Below, piece after piece: positions 11,251 to 22,119 of a stretch of 64,000 nt of DNA. The notes beneath the pieces are model-generated. The model ran no database searches. It was given only the letters and a program-made list of their open reading frames with translations, and had not been told where the DNA came from. The stretch is taken from the NCBI GenBank assembly GCA_902728285.1, contig CACVBU010000635.1, positions 248,001 through 312,000 of the forward strand, read 5' to 3'. The stretch is from Clytia hemisphaerica. Taxonomy: Eukaryota > Cnidaria > Hydrozoa > Leptothecata > Clytiidae. Position 1 is the stretch's first letter, and every line of letters begins with the position of its first letter. A program made the translations under genes and the position numbers.

Positions 11251-12350
11251 GTGAGGACTCACTTTGCAAAAAAAGTGTGTTTAGCTTGTTTCGCTTCAGA
11301 TTTTTCAATTTTGATGTCACTTAATCAAAATGTCTTTTTCATAAAAGTGCTTTATAATTTTTATTTCCATTTTGGCACAAATTGTTTGCCAACTTAATTA
11401 GTTTCACCTTAAAATGATAATACTTTATCAGGTCCTCACTTTGTCGTGTGTCTATCAAATTCTCAACTTCAGTTGAGCTAGAATCTCAGAATGTTTGTGA
11501 GTTTGTGAGTTTGTTTGTCCACAAAATTTGGCTTGAAACGGCTCGTTTAGGGTTCCAATGGGCACAATTTGAAACCCAATACGATTATTTTGTTGTTTCT
11601 TCATAAAATTTAGTACAGCAAATGAATAAAATAAGATTTGAAATAGTTTTGACAAATTTACAGGCCTGAAAAGGCCAGAAAATGCCATTTTTCCAATTTT
11701 TTGCCTGTAGTGCAAATCAGTACCCCCAGGGGGGTCCGGCCAATTTTGGACTTCTGACCTTAAAAATTACGCAGAATGCCTCACAATAGGTTAAATTTTC
11801 ATAAAAAAACACTACATCTTGAATTTTTTGACATTGTCCCAAAAATGGCTGTTGACGCCCGGTGTGCTATTTAATCATTTTCATGAATAAGTATAATGAA
11901 TAGAAAAGCACATTCTGCAAAAATGGAAATAAAAAGCTTTATTTTAAAAACAAAACATTTTGAATTAAGTGACATCAAGATTGAAAAAATCTAAAGCAAA
12001 CAAGCTTTAACACACTTTTTTTGCAAAGTGAGGACCCAGGGTAATAAATTAATTGAAATTTTGGATACATTTGATAGACACACAACAAAGTGAGGACCTG
12101 ATAAAGTATTATCATTTTAAGGTGAAACTAATTAAGTTGACAAACACTTTGTGCCAAAATGGAAATAAAAATTATAAAGCACTTTTATAAAAAAGACATT
12201 TTGATTAAGTGACATCAAAATTGAAAAAATCTAAAGCAAACAAGCTAAACACACTTTTTTAGCAAAGTGAGGACCCAGGATAATAATTTTTTTGAATTTT
12301 TGGATATATCTTATTGCTAGAGTTTCCATCTGATGGACACACATCAAAGT
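11251..12350. repeat. GAGGACC repeats in inverted arrangement
   Basis: A complete unit in minus orientation (11251-11459: GTGAGGACTCACTTTGC ... GGTCCTCACTTTGT) faces plus-orientation units at 11930-12350. The arms 11251-11459 and 12063-12275 are inverted copies of about 200 bp and include the core TTAATTAGTTTCACCTTAAA. The unit is that of the 31.6-35.3 kb satellite. The minus-strand open frame at 11455-11715 lies in the spacer and shows no domain. Confidence 0.85.
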
Positions 12351-12359
12351 GAGGACCTA

Positions 12360-12588
12360 ATAGAGAATTTTCTATCCTATCATTTTCATAAGAAATATAA
12401 TGAACAAGACGACTCAGAGTCGAAAATTTCGCACAGTGTTTGATTATTCAGTAATCATTTTAAACGACCAGGGACTGGGGGAGTACTAGGGTTTTGGAGA
12501 ATGTCAGGTTGGACCTGGGAAAGGCTGGCTCTAACAGAGAATAAAGTTACCCTTACAGAGACAAGGCAAAAAAGTGACTCTAAGAACA
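12360..12588. mobile_element. Left arm of a ~3.35-kb inverted-repeat structure
   Basis: TAGAGAATTTTCTATCCTAT through GACCAGGGACTGGGGGAGTA to AAAAAGTGACTCTAAG is the reverse complement of 15466-15710 over about 235 bp, with point differences. The material between includes GAGGACC units, MITEs and degenerate repeats. The arms may be the ends of one large composite element later filled by insertions, or two copies of one repeat in opposite orientation. Confidence 0.75.
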
Positions 12589-12931
12589 TTTTTCAAAAAG
12601 AATTTCAATCTTCTAGAGATTTTTTTGACTTTTCAAGTTTCGTACCTTAAATAACGAAAAATCTAAAGCGAAACAAGCTAAACGCACTTTTTTTTTGCAA
12701 AGTGAGGACCCAGGGTAATATTGAAATTTTGGATATCCTATGATATACTTTTCATTTGATACACACAGAACAAAGTGAGGAACTTATAAGGTATTTTTTA
12801 TCATTTTAATGGGAAACTTAAGTTGACAAACACTTTGTGCCAAAATGGAAATAAGAAATAAGAAGACTTATTTAAAGCACTTTTATAAAAAAAGACATTT
12901 TGAATAAAGTGACATCAAAATTGAACAAGTA

Positions 12932-13205
12932 ACATGCTGAATGGACCTACCTAATGATTAACGTCAGATGAAAAGAAATAGAAAGAAAATTCAAACAGAA
13001 AAAATAAATAATTGATCTTGGTCGTACCTTAAATAATGAAAAATCTAAAGCGAAACAAGCTAATCCATGTCATATAGTTTGTATTTGATAGACACACAAC
13101 AAAGAACAAGTAACATGCTGAATGGACCCACCTAATGATTAACGTCAGATGAAAAGAAATAGAAAGAAAATTCAGACAGCAAAAATAAATACTTGATCTT
13201 GGTCT
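12932..13205. repeat. Two ~92-bp direct repeats
   Basis: ACATGCTGAATGGACCTACC through TTGATCTTGGTC occurs at 12932-13023 and 13112-13203 with a few substitutions, separated by a partial GAGGACC unit. Confidence 0.9.
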
Positions 13206-14250
13206 GTAAAATACCAAATAATGAGCTAAGTTAAACCGTTATTATTATCTATCATTGTAAAAATTTCAAGTCCATAGCACTCACTTTCGAATCATAAGAT
13301 ATCTTTTAAAATATTTTAATTATGTTTATCATTTAAACCTATCCATCATTGATTCTGGTCTGTAAAATACCAATGAAGCACTTTGCTGGATAAAAAAATA
13401 AAAGCTTAACTCAGATTATTATTATCTATCACTAGTCAAACAAAAGTTCAAGTGCATAGCAATTTCAATCATGAGATATAACTAAAAATACACTCATTTT
13501 TTTATAAGTATACGGTAAATTTCGGCTGAAGCTCACTATGCTTAAGTAAAGCATAGTAAGCCTCGACTTATGCTTTAACCCTATGCTTGGTAAAAAAATT
13601 ATGAGCAGGGGGGGGGGTTAAAATTTTCGCTCATTTTCCTCTCTCTTTAATCTTTAGGGAAATGAAGACACTCTATTGTTTTCGAATGTTGTTGTTATTA
13701 TAAGTTGTGTTATTTATTAGAGATTAAACAAAATAAAATCACCAATTTTGTTTGTAATTCTCTTCTTCATTCTTCTGTTATTTTCTGAAGTTTTGCAAAT
13801 TATGATTCTAAAAATTCCTTTGGCTGAGCCTCAAGGTATGCTTAGTATATGCTTAATTTTTCTGGAAATTTGAGCTTTAGTATGCTTATAAAAAATATAA
13901 GTGTAGGCTAATTTTGTTTGTTTTTTTACAGCCTATCATAGATTCTGGTCTGTAAAATTCCAACAAAACAGTTGAGTGAATCAAAATTATAAAACTTCTA
14001 TTCATATTATCAATATATCTATCGCGGGTCAAATTTTCAAAATCATAGCACTTTTCAAGCATGAGATATAACTCAAATAAGGTTCATTTTGTTTACTATT
14101 AGACTTACAGCTTATCATAAATTCTGGTCTAAAAAGTACCAATAAAGCAGGTAGCTGAATCAATTTTATAAAATTTCAATCTATATCATCATTATCTATC
14201 ACTGGTCGAAATTTCAAGTTCATAGCACTTTCTAGTTGCTAGTGGGTTTT
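13205..14250. repeat. Degenerate ~150-180-bp repeats (GATTCTGGTCTGTAAAATAC)
   Basis: GATTCTGGTCTGTAAAATAC-type starts followed by TTATTATCTATCACTGGTC and CATAGCACTTTC..TCATGAGATATAACT recur about four times (near 13200, 13350, 13940 and 14120). A MITE at 13500-13905 interrupts the series. No coding potential. Confidence 0.75.
13500..13905. mobile_element. ~405-bp MITE with TTTTTATAAG(T/C)ATAC ends
   Basis: The left TTTTTTTATAAGTATACGG and right GTATGCTTATAAAAAATATA are inverted. Subterminal CTATGCTTAAGTAAAGCATA and similar GCTTA motifs lie at both ends. It splits a ~160-bp repeat series. The motif TTTTTATAAGCATA recurs at about 6073, 27710, 53450 and 61375, so this is a widespread end sequence. 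A G10 run sits at 13609. Confidence 0.65.
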
Positions 14251-14254
14251 ATGA

Positions 14255-14595
14255 TACCTTATTGGTATTTATTTTTGTGTGTTACAAATTTTGGCGAATC
14301 GCAAATTTTTTTGAAGAAACGTGTTTCACGTGTGTTAAATTTCGCGATTGCCAGTTTCTGGAAATTTTTGCGTGTATTAAATTTCGCAATTCACTAAATT
14401 GGGTATTTACAAATAGTGGGAATAAAGCAAGAAAATTACTGATTTTGCTTGAAATACAACGTATGATTGTATCATTATCGATTAAAAATTTATTTGCACA
14501 GTAAAGAAATATCACACTTTGTATTTTTGAAAAGTTTAACCTAATTAAGTACCCGCGAAAATTTGTAACACGCGAAAATAAATACCATTGAGGTA
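14255..14595. mobile_element. 341-bp MITE, TACCTYAWTGGTATTTATTT ends
   Basis: The left TACCTTATTGGTATTTATTT plus TGTGTGTTACAAATTTTGGCG matches the reverse complement of the right end (TACCTCAATGGTATTTATTT..), giving a TIR of about 42 bp. Overlapping open frames on both strands inside (80 and 77 codons) mirror each other and are accidental. Confidence 0.88.
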
Positions 14596-14779
14596 TTTAG
14601 AATTAGTAGATCTTCATCAAATATATGGAGCAAGTTTGGTTGGTGGATAGTGCAAAAAAGTTAAATGAAAATACTTTTGGGACAGTCAACAAGAAGGTAC
14701 AAAAAATGACTTTTTTTGCACCATTAAAACGCTGAGCTCTAACTTTCATCATAACAAATTAATCAAAGACTGCCTTGAT

Positions 14780-15178
14780 AATGAATAACTTAAGCGAAAC
14801 AAGCTAAACACACTTTTTTTGCAAAGTGAGGACCCAGGGTAATAAAGTTATTGAAATTTTAGTTATCCAATTTCTTAGTCTGCTTTTGATAGACACACAA
14901 CAAAGTGAGGACCTAATAAATAAAGAGTTTTCTAATTTAATCATTTTCATGAGAAATTATAATGAATAGAATTAGAAAAACACATTCTGCAATAATGGAA
15001 ATAAAAACAAAACATTTTGAATTTTAAGTGACATCAAGATTGAAAAATCTAAAAATGAAACAAAGCTAAACACACTTTTTTAGCAAAGTGAGGACCCAGG
15101 ATAATAAATTTATTGAATTTTTGGATATCTTATTTCTAGAGTTTCCATTTGATGGACACACATCAAAGTGAGGACCTA
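14780..15178 (+). repeat. Two GAGGACC satellite units
   Basis: AAAGTGAGGACCCAGGGTAA and ACAAAGTGAGGACCTAATAA alternate at ~90-bp and ~150-bp spacing, as in the main array at 31.6 kb. The second unit is cut at GAGGACCTAA (15170-15179) by the element starting at 15180. Confidence 0.88.
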
Positions 15179-15179
15179 A

Positions 15180-16290
15180 CAGTTAGTCACACTAGGAAAT
15201 CAAGCTTTTAGAAAAAACAACATCAGTCATCTACAGGATGTAATTGCCACAACAAGGATAAGAGTTACATAAAAAAATCAAGTTCTCAAGACAATTAAAA
15301 ATTAAAACACCAAATATCAACCAACCAAATTTTGTCATTTTTGTCAACCTGGAAAGTAAGGCATGTACGCCGGATATCTCCGGCGCAGACTTTGGATTTC
15401 AAAGGCTTAACCAAAAGCTACGCCAAGAAATCTCTGGCGTAAATATTCTCTTCTTTCCAGACTGGTACTTAGAGTCACTTTTTTGCCTTGTCTCCGTGTC
15501 CTTGTCTGTAAGGGTAACTTTTTCTCTGTTAGAGCCAGCATTTCTCAAGTCCAAACTGACCTTCTCCAACCCTAGTACTCCCCCAGTCCCTGGTCGTTTA
15601 AAATGATTATTTTATCGATGAATAATCAAACACTGTGCGAAATATTCTACTATGAGTCGTGTTGTTCATTATATTTCTTATGAAAATGATAGGATAGAAA
15701 ATTCTCTATAGGCAGTTAGTCACACTAGCGTCCCATCAAAATGCGTATCAAAGATTAGTGCTGCGAAAGCGCTATATCGTTTACTTGACTCGCGCTTTTT
15801 ATTGAAATTAACATTTTCAAAACTATGAGAAATTGCCTAAAATTTGAGCTATGGATGAAAAGATTTGAGCCAAGCCAGCCTTCAAAACTTATTTGAAGAT
15901 CAACTTCCCAAGAAAAAGATCTATGGGGGAGACGGAACCCACCTAGATCCGTACACCACCGGATAGGCTACTTCCCGGAAATTTTGCCGGACCTCAAACA
16001 CTGACCTATTTACATGTGCAGAATCATTTTTACTTTAGCGTATAAACAAGGCCTTAAAAATCGAAGCGTTGTCTCTGGAATTGAATGACAAAATTTGGTT
16101 GGTTGATATTCTGGTTACTGCTGGTTTACAATCGGTCATTTTGTCTCATTTTAATTTAAGTTTTCAAGTTTTAATTGATTGTCTTGGGATCTTGAACATG
16201 ATTCAGGTAACTCTCATCCTTGTTGTTGCAAATACTAAATACATCCTTTAGCTATGACTGATGTTGTTGTTTCCTAAGTGTGACTAACTG
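15180..16290. mobile_element. 1.1-kb TIR element, CAGTTAGTCACACTAGGAAA ends
   Basis: The left arm from 15180 (CAGTTAGTCACACTAGGAAA .. CAACATCAGTCAT .. AACAAGGATAAGAGTTAC .. CAAATATCAACCAACCAAAT) is the reverse complement of about 16084-16290, so arms exceed 150 bp. A second copy of the end, CAGTTAGTCACACTAGCGTC, lies at 15713 next to the 15466-15710 inverted arm, so a related element is nested or fused inside. No transposase is visible in 15730-16080. The superfamily is not assigned; a clean target duplication was not found. Confidence 0.75.
15466..15710. mobile_element. Right arm of the ~3.35-kb inverted-repeat structure
   Basis: Reverse complement of 12360-12588: CTTAGAGTCACTTTTTTGCC .. 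CCCAGTCCCTGGTCGTTTAA .. GATAGAAAATTCTCTATA. It is immediately followed by a CAGTTAGTCACACTAG end at 15713. Confidence 0.75.
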
Positions 16291-16792
16291 CATATCAATT
16301 ATTATTGAAATCAATCGATATTCAACCAATCCGCTGGTTGGTTAGTGATTAGTCATTGAATGGAAATAGTTATCGATTATATATCGAGTGGGCCCCCAGC
16401 ACTCGACCGGAGAGTCTGGAAAATGACACATCTCACCTACCTCTAGCTAACTAAAGGTATATATAGAACTTCTATCACTTATAGATTGACATTCCCTGCC
16501 ATAAATTTCTCTGTGAAATACTAAGCAAATGATAATCTGTCTTACAACGCAACTTAAACAAATATCAACAAATAATTCTACCTGTAAAATAATGAAGATC
16601 ATACCTGTCCTCCTGTCTGTTGTCTGTACTGTGTGTAGTGATTTTCAAGAGCAACTCATTAATTGTAAGATTTCTATCACTTTATTGGTGCCTTTACTAA
16701 CCACACAAACATAAAATACTATGCTAAACGAAATATGAACCTCTTTAAGTACTCTAGAACCACCAAAAACATGATAAAAATACAAAACTCCA
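16291..16792. other. Unique AT-rich stretch, no gene recognised
   Basis: Contains a short ATCGATAT/ATATCGAT-type inverted motif near 16315-16385 and no open frame with recognisable features. A 61-codon frame at 16529 begins MIICLTTQLKQ and shows no domain. Confidence 0.55.
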
Positions 16793-18035
16793 CACGGCGG
16801 CAAAAAATGAGTTATTTTCTCCCACTGGCCTCAAATTAGCTTATTAGTGACTCTTAGGTTGTCAAACCTATAGATATTCTTAAAGGATATGATTTTGCAA
16901 AAAAAATTCAAATTTCAAAAAATTTTCAAAACTCGTGCCCAGTCCCTTTTTAGCAGTTGTTCTAAAAAATCTGAATTTAAAAGTCAGAATTAAACCTTGA
17001 ATCTACTTCAGTTACAAAGAGCATAAAATTCTGCGTCAGAAAATGGGGTCACTTTTTATTCTAGGATAATCTGGTCACGAGATATCGTAATTTAAATTTT
17101 TTTGGAGACTGGGACGAGGTTGCTAAATATAAAAGCATAAAGTATTCAGGGGGTAAGGTCGAAAATTGTTCAAAATTCGTTTTTTTGGCTTAAACAACTC
17201 GAACTAATCTATATTTTCAGCCAAACAACTTTTAAAGCCCATTTAAGGTTTATTTCTTTCTGAATACTCAGGTTAATATCGAATTTTATGAGGATTTCTA
17301 CCAGAAATAAAAGTTTAAAAGTCGATTTACTCGAAACTCTAGTTTTTGAAACATGGGACCCTATTTAAACACCCTCTTAGGGTTGTCGAAAAATCGTCAA
17401 ATTTGGTAGGTAGTTCCCTATGATGAAAGAACCATTTTGATTTTAGAATTTTGAAATTCCGATTTCCCGATTTTTAATAACGAAAAACCCAAATTTTACC
17501 CCCGTCTTTTAAAAAAATGTTGCCTAGCAACAAGAAAAATGCCTAAATTGAAAAAGTCTAAAAATTCAAATTTTTTATTTTCACTTAGGCTGCTTCATGC
17601 CAAATTTCAGGCTCTACGATGTCGGAAACATACCGTATAAATACCCCTCCAAGCTTTTTCAAGCAAAATTGCCTGGTCAATCGTTGATTTTTACCATATA
17701 TGGGCAAAACGAAAATCTAAATTTTTTGAGTTTCAGAAGGGTCTCAATAACAATTGACCCCATTTTCGAGCACTACTCATTGAGAGCTATCGAATGGTCG
17801 TACTACCAAAGAGCTAACTGAATTTTTATTTTTTCGTTCTAAATTCGATGACGTCACCAGCTATCACGTGACAATTCCTTTTTCAAAATTTTTTTGAATT
17901 TTTTTTTGGAAATTCATATAAAGGTTGATGGTGGAACAAAAAGTGTATAATGATCAACAAAGTGGTCGAAAATGCCGCAAGTTGTATTAGGTTGCTGAGC
18001 GAGTGGGAGAAAAAAGGCCATTTTTTGCCGCCGTG
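16793..18035. mobile_element. 1243-bp CACTA-like (EnSpm) non-autonomous element
   Basis: The left CACGGCGGCAAAAAATG.. TTTCTCCCACT is matched at the right end in reverse complement (TIR about 35 bp). CCA flanks both sides (16790-16792 and 18036-18038). CAC..GTG ends with a 3-bp target duplication fit the CACTA/EnSpm superfamily. The interior is AT-rich with no transposase; a 74-codon open frame at 17597-17821 and the minus frame over the right end are not recognisable proteins. Confidence 0.8.
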
Positions 18036-18235
18036 CCAGAGCAAGTCTGACAGCATGATCAAATCCGCCATTTAAAAAAACAAGCAATGTTTACGAATGC
18101 TTGGTTCCACCTACCTAGCACTTGCGGAGTGGATTTTATTTCAGCGAGTGAGTCCATACTTTAAAATTTTCGAGAATGTTCTAGACGTTTCAACTACTTT
18201 CGTTTTCTAATTACCGAGTTTATGTATTTGCACTT

Positions 18236-18478
18236 TTGAGGACGGTAGATGGTGGAGTGACTGAAGCGATTTGGAAAAACCCGCAATTCCGCCCCGCAAA
18301 ATCGAGGACGGTAAAAGATGCTGATTTACCGTCGTCCTCAGCTGGTCAGGATCTACTCAAATTAGAACCTTTACCGTCTCCGTCGCTGAAAAACACACAT
18401 AACATACATAAACTTACCATTGTTTTCCGCACCGACCAACCGTCCCCCAAAGCGCAAATACATAAACTCCTTATCTGA
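18236..18478 (+). other. Open segment of uncertain status
   Basis: An 80-codon open frame starting MRTVDGGVTEAIWKNP, richer in G+C than its surroundings and proline/serine-rich in the middle (residues 30-50). It also contains repeated GAGGACGGTA/ACCGTC motifs on both strands, so it may just be part of an inverted repeat. No domain recognised. Confidence 0.25.
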
Positions 18479-18489
18479 TCTTCCGATGG

Positions 18490-18600
18490 TGTATTGGCGG
18501 CCGCCCACGCTTAAGCTCTGAAGGAGCGGGCCAATATAAAATTTTCCCGACCTTCAGAGCTTTAGCGTATCGGAAGAAAATTTCTACATCGAGTACCAGA
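18490..18600. repeat. GC-rich repeat GTATTGGCGGCCGCCCACGC, copy 1
   Basis: GTATTGGCGGCCGCCCACGC, then AAGCTCTGAAGGAGCGGGCC and ATATAAA..TTCCCGACCTTCAGAGC. The GCTCTGAAGG / CCTTCAGAGC pair forms an inverted repeat. A second copy lies at 21447-21540 and ends in the same CGACCTTCAGA block. Confidence 0.8.
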
Positions 18601-18704
18601 TAAATAAACTCCTTATGATGCTCGCTAGCGGCGGGAGATTTCTCCCGCGTGAAGAAAATTTTGCCAAATCTCCCGCATTTATGGGATTTTCTCCTGCATC
18701 TCCC

Positions 18705-19204
18705 TACCCTGAGTATCAGAGGTTAAGTTTTCAAAGAAAATAGTAACCTCTGAAGACAAATAATAGAAATTTTATCGCGCATGTGTCAATCTAATCACTG
18801 TAGAAAAAATCAAAGATGAAGAGCAAATATTACCATATTAATGTCTAGCAGACTGTATCAGTATGCAGTTTACTATTTACGAATTCCCCAGAAACCTCTA
18901 AGTATAGTTGAAATGAGTTTATTTCGAAAGAAATCTTTTACATGATCCCGAAATGTATAACAGTAATTACTAAACTTTTAATTATGGAAATGTCACTTTA
19001 ATTGAATCGAAATAATAGACAGACTTTATGTTATGATTCTCTATTACTGACTCTTTTTACAATGCATTGATGACTTTTTTTAAGTTGTGTTTTCAACGAC
19101 GGGAATAAAAATATCGACTATGACGCTCATCCAAGATCTTGGATGGTCCTCATGGTGACTTTTGTCTTCACTGGTTGCGCGATGAATAGAATCTCGATTC
19201 GTCG
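18705..19204 (+). mobile_element. MULE-like 543-bp element, copy A (3'-truncated)
   Basis: Starts TACCCTGAGTATCAGAGGTT and is nearly identical to the copies at 24390-25481 and 51372-51914 up to CTCGATTCGTCG. The last ~40 bp of the element are missing. It was either truncated or joined to other DNA there. No target duplication can be tested for this copy. Confidence 0.88.
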
Positions 19205-19347
19205 TCCCGCATTTCCAAAACGATACGATAATGTATCTTTATATACTGTCAAATCATACATATTGGTTGTTGAAATACACATTATTTGCGCTTTTTGATG
19301 CAAGTAACCATTCAAAAAGTATTTATTTGACATATTTTGAGTTTTGA

Positions 19348-19469
19348 TTAGAAATATTTCGCGGATGGGATTTCCATTGGGATTTAATCTCGTGGATTTT
19401 CGCAGATGACACCCAAATCCGCGAAATCCACGAAATTTAATCTCCGTGAATTCTTATCCCATTAAAGTA
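19348..19469. mobile_element. Fragment of the TACTTTAATGGGAT TIR family
   Basis: GATGACACCCAAATCCGCGA .. TATCCCATTAAAGTA matches the right end of the element at 45736-46532. Only about 120 bp remain. Confidence 0.7.
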
Positions 19470-19723
19470 CGTCAAGAAAATTACGAGTGAAAAAAATAAA
19501 GTGAGATAGGGACGTGATCAGATTAAACTGATTAGAAAAGTTTTCTTGTTATATATCTATCCTGGCTGATCCGAAATATGGGATCTATCAATAGAAGAAT
19601 AGCTACAGTAGAGCTGTTTTTTTTCCGAGTGTAGTCAGTTCTACTGTGCTGCTAGTGATGCTCAACAAAAATATTGAGCTGGATATTTTGTTGTGGTTTG
19701 GAGAATAAATTAAGGCAAGGACT

Positions 19724-19966
19724 TTGAGAAAGTCTAAGTCTTTGATGAGGGTGGATACTTCTAATGACGCTCCAAATACTCAAAATTTGCTTTGGACCTG
19801 GAGGAGTTGGAGAGGAAATGTTTTAGATTCGATTCCAAACTTATTACATTTGACACTACAGTATACAGTTTGCGATAAAGAAGTTAGAATATTTACTTCC
19901 AGTAATAGTGAGCCATTCTTGTCTTGTTTGCTGTGCGTCAGGGACGATGAACTTATGCAAAAAAGG
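19724..19966 (+). CDS. Candidate exon, unknown protein
   Basis: An 81-codon open segment ends exactly at a strong donor (AAAAGG|GTAAGT, boundary 19966/19967) in phase 0. The first in-frame ATG (19745) gives MRVDTSNDAPNTQNLL; a stop lies shortly upstream, so this could be a first coding exon. The protein has a tryptophan-rich stretch (LLWTWRSWRG) and ends CVRDDELMQKR. Amino-acid composition is more protein-like than in the AT-biased shadow frames. I found no convincing following exon and do not recognise the family. Confidence 0.35.
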
Positions 19967-19984
19967 GTAAGTCGTTTAATATTT

Positions 19985-20849
19985 TAGAATTACAGCTGGC
20001 ATGAATGAATAAAATCGCCCAGCTTTTTTATCTCAAATGGAATGAAACTTTTTTCCGTTTGAAGAATTTCTATGGGCCCTATTCCTAGGGAATAAAACAC
20101 TCAATTTGTGTGCCATAATAGGCCTAGGGTATTTACTTTTTCTGAAGTTAAGAAAAACTACCAGAGAGTTTGTTTTGCGATAGTTGTTTTAATTTGACTC
20201 ATCTATTTAAAGACAAGGTGAAGCGTGACGCTGCAGATCAAATCTGTGTTTTGACTGAACTCACCAACCTTTTAAGGTACAGTCAGTTTATTGCAACAAC
20301 TCATGCTAAATTTAAAATCCAATGAGTGTGTTCCATCTTGCTTCATAATAAAATTGTCTCTTTAAACTTATGCTGTTTATTTTTGAAAATGAAAAATAGG
20401 GACGGTTCACTCTTCATCCTTGAAACATAATCTGTTTTTTATGAAGAGAACAGGTATAAAACGTTAAAAAGTTTTCTCGTTTGTGGTTTAAAAGAGCCTG
20501 GTATCTTGGGGTCTTTTGTCTTCATCATAAAGTATGAAAATGTTATCAAAATGTTATCAAAAGGGACTGAAAAATTGCCCTCACTGATCTGACCCGTACG
20601 TCAGTTAGGTACAGTTGCAAGAAAAATCTAGTTGAGTTAGCAAGCTATCGCAAAGTTCCCTACTGACATGATCGTTCCGCCTTTCATTTCTCACGATTTT
20701 TCTGAAAAAGCAATTCAGACATGATCCGCAACCTCCTCTAAGCCAAATGAAGCCAAACGGTGAAATATATCTATTTTGCTACTTTGCTACTTTGTGACAC
20801 TCACGGTAACCACCGCCGCCGCGAAAGCCTATCGTGTAATACTTTCGCT
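19985..20849. other. No gene recognised
   Basis: AT-rich and mostly unique, with no tandem repeat or TIR pair seen. The start of the next element is at 20850. Confidence 0.5.
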
Positions 20850-21436
20850 TACCTTATCGGGGAAAAAAGTGTCGGGGGAATGGAAAGTGACGAAAATTTT
20901 GAGGGGGTGCGACGAAATTTCCCCCCAACGAATTTTTTCCCCGGTATTTTATCACCCGACCAAAACTTTTACCCGATTTTTTATACCCCAACCAAAAATT
21001 AAAATCTGAATTTTTTACACCTTTATTAACTAACTGAAATTAGTGCTTTAATTTAAACGTCGAATTACAAGATCTTTTTTCGAGCTAGTGAAGGAAACCA
21101 TTTCATTTGGACAATTTAGTTGGGTGAAAGTGACTCAATTGTAAATTTCATCGGGGAAAAGTGACCAATTTGAAATTTTGTTTCGGTCGGGAGAAAGTGA
21201 CGAAAATGCCAGCCTCGCGAGCCAGGGCCGATAAACGATTCTGCGACTTAAAGAGGCCAGTACCGTAAAATTGGAGGAATCGTTTAGATTATATCCCCCG
21301 TCAACGCGTCCATCAGAATCATCAATAGCGCAAGGGGGTTAGATAAGACATGGGGTCGAGGGTGACGAAAATGGCTCTCGGTGACGAAATTTTTCCCCGG
21401 CGAAGAAAAACTCCGACATTTTTTCCCGATAAGGTA
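20850..21436. mobile_element. 587-bp TIR element, TACCTTATCGGG ends, GTGACGAAA repeats
   Basis: The left TACCTTATCGGGGAAAAAAG and right TTTTTTCCCGATAAGGTA are inverted. GTGACGAAA..TTTCCCC motifs recur in both arms and in the interior (20886, 21127, 21167, 21194, 21362, 21381). The same end occurs at 46936 and a degenerate one near 48300-48342. Overlapping 80- and 77-codon frames in the left arm are products of the repeated motif. Confidence 0.8.
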
Positions 21437-21446
21437 TTTGATATTC

Positions 21447-21560
21447 CGATTGCGTATTGGCGGCCGCCCACGCTCAAGCTCTTAAGGAGCGGACCAATAT
21501 AAACTATGCCCGACCTTCAGAACAAAGCGTGTCGTACGTAGCATATTTCCACATCTGGGT
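21447..21560. repeat. GC-rich repeat GTATTGGCGGCCGCCCACGC, copy 2
   Basis: Second copy of the block at 18490-18600, with GCTCTTAAGGAGCGGACC in place of GCTCTGAAGGAGCGGGCC. It is followed by a 90-bp remnant of a GAGGACC satellite core (TGAATTAAAAGATATTGAAA) at about 21590-21690. Confidence 0.75.
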
Positions 21561-22119
21561 ACCGCCAGATAATACTTTCGCTATGCAAAATTCATAACAT
21601 TTGCAAAAGTGGAAATGAAATCATTAAAAACAAAATTTTGAATTAAAAGATATTGAAATTGAAAAATCTAAAACGGAAAAAATTGAGAGCATATTTATTA
21701 CATAGTGGAGAATAAATTAACCCTTTAAGTGCCGATGGCGGATATGTCCGGCATGTATATGGGTATTTCCTATTTATTTGTCATTGTCTGATGTGATATC
21801 AAAATTTTTAACTTATTCATACATGCCAATGCCATCATCTCATGCTTATTTCTCAATATTACTTTTCTCACGCAATTTGGGTCAAAGAGGACTTTCCTCA
21901 CACATTCAAGCAATTTTTTCTGGAAAAGAGTTTCCCCAATTTTTCGATTTCGGAAAAAATATTTCCTCAATTTCACGATTTTCCGGAAAAGTTTCCCCAA
22001 TTTTTTTCGGAATTTATAATTGGAAAAACCGGGAAAATCGGATCAATATTTTGGAATTTAGTGCCAAATTTTTCTCACGCAATTTCATCTTCTCAAGTTG
22101 GCATCTCTGCTTATTTGAT

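Noticed and set aside
14262..14515. Overlapping 80- and 77-codon frames as a gene
   Set aside because: They lie inside a 341-bp MITE and are antisense of each other.
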